Under the pieces are notes generated by a model, which was not told the origin of the DNA, did no database searches, and saw nothing but the letters and a program-made list of their open reading frames with translations. Of a stretch of 37,471 nucleotides of DNA, positions 33,423 to 37,471 are shown one piece after another. How positions within the stretch are numbered: position 1 is the stretch's first letter; every line of letters begins with the position of its first letter. Origin of the DNA: an uncultured Deefgea sp. (GTDB lineage: Bacteria > Pseudomonadota > Gammaproteobacteria > Burkholderiales > Chitinibacteraceae); contig NZ_CAMTIA010000028.1 in the NCBI RefSeq assembly GCF_947072475.1, forward strand, positions 1-37,471. The letters are read 5' to 3'. Both the position numbers and the translations under genes were made by a program.

Positions 33423-35210
33423 TTAATGTGGGGCAAGCCACCATGTCGCCAACATCCAATCCCCCGCTTGATAATACAGCGGCATCGTTTTAGCCATCGC
33501 AAAGCGGTCGCGCCATGCGGCGCGGTGAGTGGCGCTATACCAGTGCGGAATAATGTAATGCCCAGCGAGCAAGGCGCGATCAAGAGCGTGGACTGCGGTG
33601 ATTTGCTGCTGATGATTGGGCGCCTGCAACACATGATCAATCAAGCGATCAATCGCCGGACTTTTTAATCCCATCACATTGCTGCTGCCCTTGGTGTCGG
33701 CGGCTTGACTGCCGTAATAATCAAGCAACTCTTGGCCAGGGCTTTGCACATTCGGAAAGCGCAACACCACCATATCAAAGTCAAAATCATCGAGTCGGCG
33801 TTGGTATAAAGCAAAATCAATATCGCGCTGTTTAACGACGATGCCCAGTTTGGCTAAATTACGAGCCAAGGGCGGAAACACCCGCCCCATAGGGCCGCCA
33901 TCATCTAACAGCTCAAATTCAAAAGCCTCGCCTCGCGCATTACGCAAAGCGCCATCGCGGTATTGCCAACCGGCTTGTTTTAATAATTCGCGCGCTTGCC
34001 TAAGGTTTTGCCGCAATGAATTGGGCGGATCGGTGTTGGGTGGCGCCGCGAGCGTGCTGAATGTTGCTGCAGGTAATTGCGATTGCAGTGGCTTTAATAG
34101 TTGTAATTCTTGCGCGGTCGGCGCGCCGCTGGCGGCAAGTTCGCTATTGGCATAAAAGCTATTGAGACGTTGATATTGGCTGTAAAACAATTGGCGATTT
34201 AACCATTCAAAATCGAGCGCCAAGCCTAAGGCTTGCCGCACGCGCAGATCGGCAAACAGCGGCCGACGTAAGTTCATCACATAGCCTTGCATGCCACTGC
34301 TATTGTGGTGACGCAATTCGCTTTTTTTAATTTCCCCCGAGCGAAACTTAGGGCCTTGATATTGTCGCGCCCACAAACGCGCACCATATTCGGTGATGAA
34401 ATCAAATTCTCCGGCTTTAAACGCCTCGAGTTTGGCGGTTTCATCTTGGTAATAACGATAGGTAATTTGATCAAAATTATATTGCCCACGCCGTGTTGGG
34501 TGATTGTTGCCCCAGTAATCACTGCGCCGTTGATAACGAATGGATTGGCCGAGCTTATAGTCTTTAATTTGGTACGGCCCACTGCTAATCGGCGGTTCTA
34601 AAGCGATTTTATCCAAGGTCTTGCCTGCCCCCCATTGCTGAGAAAACACCGGCAGCGTACCGACGATTTGCGGCAATTCACGATTGGCAGTTTTAAAGCG
34701 ATACACAATGGTTTGCGGATCAATCACATCAACGCTAGCCACATCGCGCAATTGCGACGCATATTGCGGTGCAGCCAAGCGACTATTGAGGACGGTAAAA
34801 CTGTGTTTGACATCGGCAGCCGTCACCTTTTGCCCGTTATTAAACCGCGCCGCAGGGTTTAAAACGAACGTCACCGATAAGCCATCCTTGGCCACTTTGA
34901 TCTCTTTGGCCAATAGCCCATACATGGTGGCAGTTTCATCCCAACTCATCACACCGAGCGACTCAAACATTAGCGCTCCTAAGCCAGCGGCTGAGGTGCC
35001 TTTGATGATAAAAGGATTGAATGAGTCAAAACTATTGCGCCGATCCGGATTGGGCAATGTAATCGCCCCGCCCTTTGGCGCGACTGGATTCACATAATCA
35101 AACGCAGTAAAGCCAGCGGCGTACTTAGGCGCATCGCCAAGCGAAATTGCATGCTCAGCGTAAGCTGGCAGCAGCCATAAAGACAATAGTAGCAGTAGGT
35201 AAGATTTCAT
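33423..35210 (-). CDS. yejA: periplasmic peptide/microcin C binding protein YejA
   Basis: 595 aa from the ATG at 35210; the longer frame to 35255 has no signal peptide. Signal peptide MKSYLLLLLSLWLLPAYA, then a family-5 solute-binding protein with YejA-type features: FDYVNPVAPKGGAITLPNPD, FNPFIIKGTSAAGLGALMFE, VTFVLNPAARFNNGQKVTAADV and a conserved C-terminal ALDRALLAGHYIIPHWYS. It delivers peptides to YejB/YejE. It is first in the unit; the ribosome site is weak (ATGGGCAA). It is divergent from tsaB, with 103 bp between. Confidence 0.93.
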   Translation of the reverse strand: MKSYLLLLLSLWLLPAYAEHAISLGDAPKYAAGFTAFDYVNPVAPKGGAITLPNPDRRNSFDSFNPFIIKGTSAAGLGALMFESLGVMSWDETATMYGLLAKEIKVAKDGLSVTFVLNPAARFNNGQKVTAADVKHSFTVLNSRLAAPQYASQLRDVASVDVIDPQTIVYRFKTANRELPQIVGTLPVFSQQWGAGKTLDKIALEPPISSGPYQIKDYKLGQSIRYQRRSDYWGNNHPTRRGQYNFDQITYRYYQDETAKLEAFKAGEFDFITEYGARLWARQYQGPKFRSGEIKKSELRHHNSSGMQGYVMNLRRPLFADLRVRQALGLALDFEWLNRQLFYSQYQRLNSFYANSELAASGAPTAQELQLLKPLQSQLPAATFSTLAAPPNTDPPNSLRQNLRQARELLKQAGWQYRDGALRNARGEAFEFELLDDGGPMGRVFPPLARNLAKLGIVVKQRDIDFALYQRRLDDFDFDMVVLRFPNVQSPGQELLDYYGSQAADTKGSSNVMGLKSPAIDRLIDHVLQAPNHQQQITAVHALDRALLAGHYIIPHWYSATHRAAWRDRFAMAKTMPLYYQAGDWMLATWWLAPH

Positions 35211-35313
35211 TTGCCCATGATAAGCCAGACTCAGGCAATCGGCAGCAATCGCCACGCAGTTGGCGTGTTAGAATCACACTTCATTCTTTGCTTGTCCATT
35301 TGAGCCCCTAGCC

Positions 35314-35994
35314 ATGCCTTTTTTAGCGATTGAAACCTCATCCGAACATTTGTCTTTTGCCATCAATACCCCCAGTGGGATCGTGTCACGCGAATGGCTG
35401 GTTGGACAAAAACAAAGTGAAGTCACGCTACCGTATTTACAGACTTTTTTGAATGAATGCGGTCTCACCATGCGCGATATCGAAGGCATCGCCTATCCAA
35501 GTGGACCCGGCTCATTTACTGGCTTACGTATCGGCTGTGGCATTACTCAAGGATTAGCATTTGCCCGTAATATACCTGTAGTCGGTATATCGACCTTACT
35601 CGCGATTGCAGAGGCTTGTGGCGCAATACGGGTAGTGAGTTGTCTAGATGCCCGCATGAACCAAGTTTACTTTTCGGCGTTTGAAAAACGCAATGGTCAA
35701 TGGACTACGCTTGTTGAAGCCTTGGTGTGTAACCCCGAAGACGTGCCTATGCCTGATGGCGATGGCTACACCGGCGTCGGCAATGGTTTTAGCGTATATT
35801 CAGCGGCACTCGAAGCGCGTTTAGGTGCCAAAATCGACACCGTTCGTAGCGAGATCTTCCCCCATGCGGCGCAATTACTGACGCTTGCTTTGCCTATTTT
35901 TGCGGCCGGCCAAGGCCGTCCTGCTGATGAAGCAGAGCTGGTTTATTTACGTGACAAAGTGGCGCTTAAAACCCATGAACGGGTGCAGAAATAA
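35314..35994 (+). CDS. tsaB: tRNA t6A modification protein TsaB
   Basis: 226 aa. An ASKHA-fold partner of TsaD in making threonylcarbamoyladenosine at tRNA position 37. Seen: FLAIETSSEHLSFA at the N-terminus and GIAYPSGPGSFTGLRIGCG (about 58-76), the family signature, then GISTLLAIAEA. The metal site of TsaD is absent, as expected. The start is the first ATG after a weak ribosome site. It is followed by rimI with a 1-bp overlap (TAATG), the classical tsaB-rimI arrangement. Confidence 0.95.
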   Translation: MPFLAIETSSEHLSFAINTPSGIVSREWLVGQKQSEVTLPYLQTFLNECGLTMRDIEGIAYPSGPGSFTGLRIGCGITQGLAFARNIPVVGISTLLAIAEACGAIRVVSCLDARMNQVYFSAFEKRNGQWTTLVEALVCNPEDVPMPDGDGYTGVGNGFSVYSAALEARLGAKIDTVRSEIFPHAAQLLTLALPIFAAGQGRPADEAELVYLRDKVALKTHERVQK

Positions 35995-36437
35995 TGCTAA
36001 AACGGCTGACTGAAGCCGATCTTGCCGCCGTGCTTGCCATTGATACCGCAACCAACCCTCATCCTTGGACAGCGGCGCAATGGCTCGACTCACTCAATCA
36101 CCATCAATGCGATGGCCTGTGGCTGCACGATGAATTAATTGGTTTTAGCGTTTGCATGATCACTTTGGACGAGGCGGAATTACTACTTATTGCCATTGCG
36201 CCACAATGGCAGCGTCAACAAAAAGCAAACCAGCTGCTCACGGCATTACAAGAAAAATTATGCCGACAAAGCGTCGTGACGCTGTTTTTAGAAGTTCGAG
36301 AGTCCAATACCGCAGCACGAACACTATATGCCAAGCAAGGTTTTACACAATCCGGTCGACGCAAGGGGTATTACCCTACAAACGAAGGTAGAGAAGATGC
36401 ACTGCTCTATACCCTGCATTTGGAGGATAAGGCATGA
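35994..36437 (+). CDS. rimI: ribosomal protein S18-alanine N-acetyltransferase, divergent RimI
   Basis: 147 aa GNAT protein, overlapping tsaB by one base and UDG by four. The usual C-terminal features are present: LFLEVRESNTAARTLYAKQGF and the YYP...EDALLYTL end. The acetyl-CoA loop, normally Q/R-x-x-G-x-G/A (QRQGIG), reads QRQQKAN here: both glycines are lost. Family and position say RimI, which acetylates the N-terminal alanine of S18. Whether this copy still binds acetyl-CoA is uncertain. Confidence 0.85.
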   Translation: MLKRLTEADLAAVLAIDTATNPHPWTAAQWLDSLNHHQCDGLWLHDELIGFSVCMITLDEAELLLIAIAPQWQRQQKANQLLTALQEKLCRQSVVTLFLEVRESNTAARTLYAKQGFTQSGRRKGYYPTNEGREDALLYTLHLEDKA

Positions 36438-37303
36438 ATCGCCGCGCACTCATTCTTAATGAGCTAGGCCTCAATCCACAATGGATTCGCCACGCTGTTT
36501 TACAAACTCTGAACACTCAGGCGCAACCCACGCCTGCAGCATTAAGCCCAATTGAGCCAGTCGTCGCACCGGCCCATATCAGCGAAGCGCCGGAGTCAGT
36601 ACAGACTGAGCCTGTCGCCATTCAACGTGAGCGCAAATCGACTAAAGCGGCAGCAGCACATCGTTTGTTACAACAAAATCGTGCAGCGGCCGATCCCAAC
36701 AACAAGGTATTGTCGAGCGAAGAAATCAGCCACATTGATGCACGTAGCGAACGAATTGCCGAGCTGAACTGGGAAGAACTCCGCGTTGAGATTGCTAGCT
36801 GTACCGCTTGTCCACGCAGTCAGCAGCGCCAACAAGCCGTCTTTGCGACCGGCGCCATCGAAGCGAGATTGTTGATTGTCAGCGATGCACCCAGCAAAAC
36901 TGAAGAACAACATAATCTAGCCATCTTTGGTCCTTCACAGCGCATGCTCAATCAAATGCTAGTCAGTTTGGGCGAAGAGCAACTCCAAAACTCATTGATT
37001 ACCAACGCCGTTAAATGTCATGGCTCACGTAATCCGAATACACAAGAAATAAAAGCCTGCGCACCTTTACTGCAACGCCAGATTTCACTACTAAAACCAA
37101 CTGCCATCCTCGCAATTGGTCAATTTGCTGCCGAAAGCGTACTCAATACCTCGGCCCCCATTCGCGAATTACGCCAGCTAAATCAACAATGCCAAAACAT
37201 TCCAACCATCGTGACTTATCACCCGAGCTATTTACAAAGAAACGTCCACGATAAAGCCAAAACTTGGCAAGATCTATTGCGCTTAAAACAAATATTTCAA
37301 TAG
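36434..37303 (+). CDS. family-4-type uracil-DNA glycosylase with divergent motif 1
   Basis: 289 aa. The first ~105 residues are alanine/proline/glutamine-rich and poorly ordered; the glycosylase domain is ~110-289. The four iron-sulfur cysteines of the family are present: C123, C126 (CTAC), C195 (VKC) and C209 (IKAC). Also seen are LAIG (about 226-229) and motif YHPSYLQRN (262-270). Motif 1, normally GEAPG-x-x-E, reads SDAPSKTEE (150-158), and the uracil-pocket region reads AIFGPSQRMLNQML. It removes uracil from DNA if active. It is the third gene of the tsaB-rimI-UDG unit, the usual order in betaproteobacteria; the N-terminal extension is also common there. Confidence 0.82.
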   Translation: MNRRALILNELGLNPQWIRHAVLQTLNTQAQPTPAALSPIEPVVAPAHISEAPESVQTEPVAIQRERKSTKAAAAHRLLQQNRAAADPNNKVLSSEEISHIDARSERIAELNWEELRVEIASCTACPRSQQRQQAVFATGAIEARLLIVSDAPSKTEEQHNLAIFGPSQRMLNQMLVSLGEEQLQNSLITNAVKCHGSRNPNTQEIKACAPLLQRQISLLKPTAILAIGQFAAESVLNTSAPIRELRQLNQQCQNIPTIVTYHPSYLQRNVHDKAKTWQDLLRLKQIFQ

Positions 37304-37329
37304 CTTCTCAATCAAAAACGCCTCGCTGC

Positions 37330-37364
37330 TAATGCCGTTCACTTAAGCTAAGTGAACGGCATTA
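37330..37364. terminator. perfect 15-bp hairpin after the tsaB-rimI-UDG unit
   Basis: TAATGCCGTTCACTT-aagct-AAGTGAACGGCATTA, 27 bp after the UDG stop. The stem is very strong, but no T-run follows directly; a T-rich stretch begins about 15 bp later. Probably the operon end, with processing or factor help. Confidence 0.6.
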
Positions 37365-37471
37365 ATGCTACTTGTGGACTTTTTATTTTTATATCTTCTT
37401 TTCGGCGGCGCATTCATTACCATGCTTGCATGAATAATGCTATCTTAATTAAATCTCACGAACAGCAAAAA

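Noticed and set aside
33272-33640. Open frame of 122 codons on the minus strand across the yejA-yejB gap
   Set aside because: It covers the hairpin repeats and the yejA 3' end in another frame, with no family resemblance or ribosome site.

Overview
This window looks like a chromosomal segment of a betaproteobacterium, most likely a member of the Neisseriales close to the Chitinibacteraceae (Deefgea/Chitinibacter type). That placement is an inference from gene content and order (dat-ybeD-lipB-lipA, bamE-dapB, fur-aat-bpt, tsaB-rimI-UDG) and a moderate G+C content. It was not tested against a database. About 30 real genes are densely packed, mostly housekeeping, with one accessory island at the left edge.

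Layout. 1-2696: type VI secretion cargo, comprising the 3' end of a vgrG, a PD-(D/E)XK (VRR-Nuc-like) nuclease effector and a DUF3396-type immunity protein whose last codons lie inside a small inverted-repeat element (2679-2800). 2887-6113: a LysR regulator divergent from an old-yellow-enzyme/quinone-reductase pair. 6196-9036: lipA, lipB, ybeD and dat in one leftward operon, with an acyl-CoA-binding protein divergent (9175). 9579-12635: a large membrane PAS-GGDEF-EAL sensor. 12906-14573: ettA. 14719-16833: an orphan small gene with two GAAC-N4-GTTC palindromes upstream, ndpA/yejK and a DUF697-like gene. 16966-18852: bpt, aat and fur on the minus strand. 18960-20231: bamE-dapB. 20232-21081: about 850 bp of AT-rich non-coding DNA with a terminator, a 15-bp tandem repeat and at least five dyads. 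21082-23937: yhiN, yigL and carbonic anhydrase. 24196-25988: a yceJ-yceI-yceI operon. 26189-29256: two translationally coupled TPR proteins, one ending in an intact GGDEF domain and the other in what looks like a decayed one. 29282-31009: LysR divergent from a pirin. 31078-35210: yejA-yejB-yejE without yejF. 35314-37303: tsaB-rimI-UDG, overlapping genes.

How the genes work together. The left edge delivers a probable DNA-attacking toxin and protects the producer. Lipoate synthesis (lipB transfers octanoyl, lipA adds sulfur) forms one unit. aat and bpt supply both bacterial N-degron aminoacyl transferases. yceJ/yceI is a periplasmic redox/lipid-binding unit. The two diguanylate-cyclase-type loci point to c-di-GMP signalling. 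The yej genes encode most of a microcin-C/peptide ABC importer. No phage, CRISPR array, rRNA or tRNA was seen. The least explained items are the 850-bp dyad-rich gap, the TPR pair, the palindrome-flanked orphan gene, and divergent active-site motifs in RimI and the uracil-DNA glycosylase.
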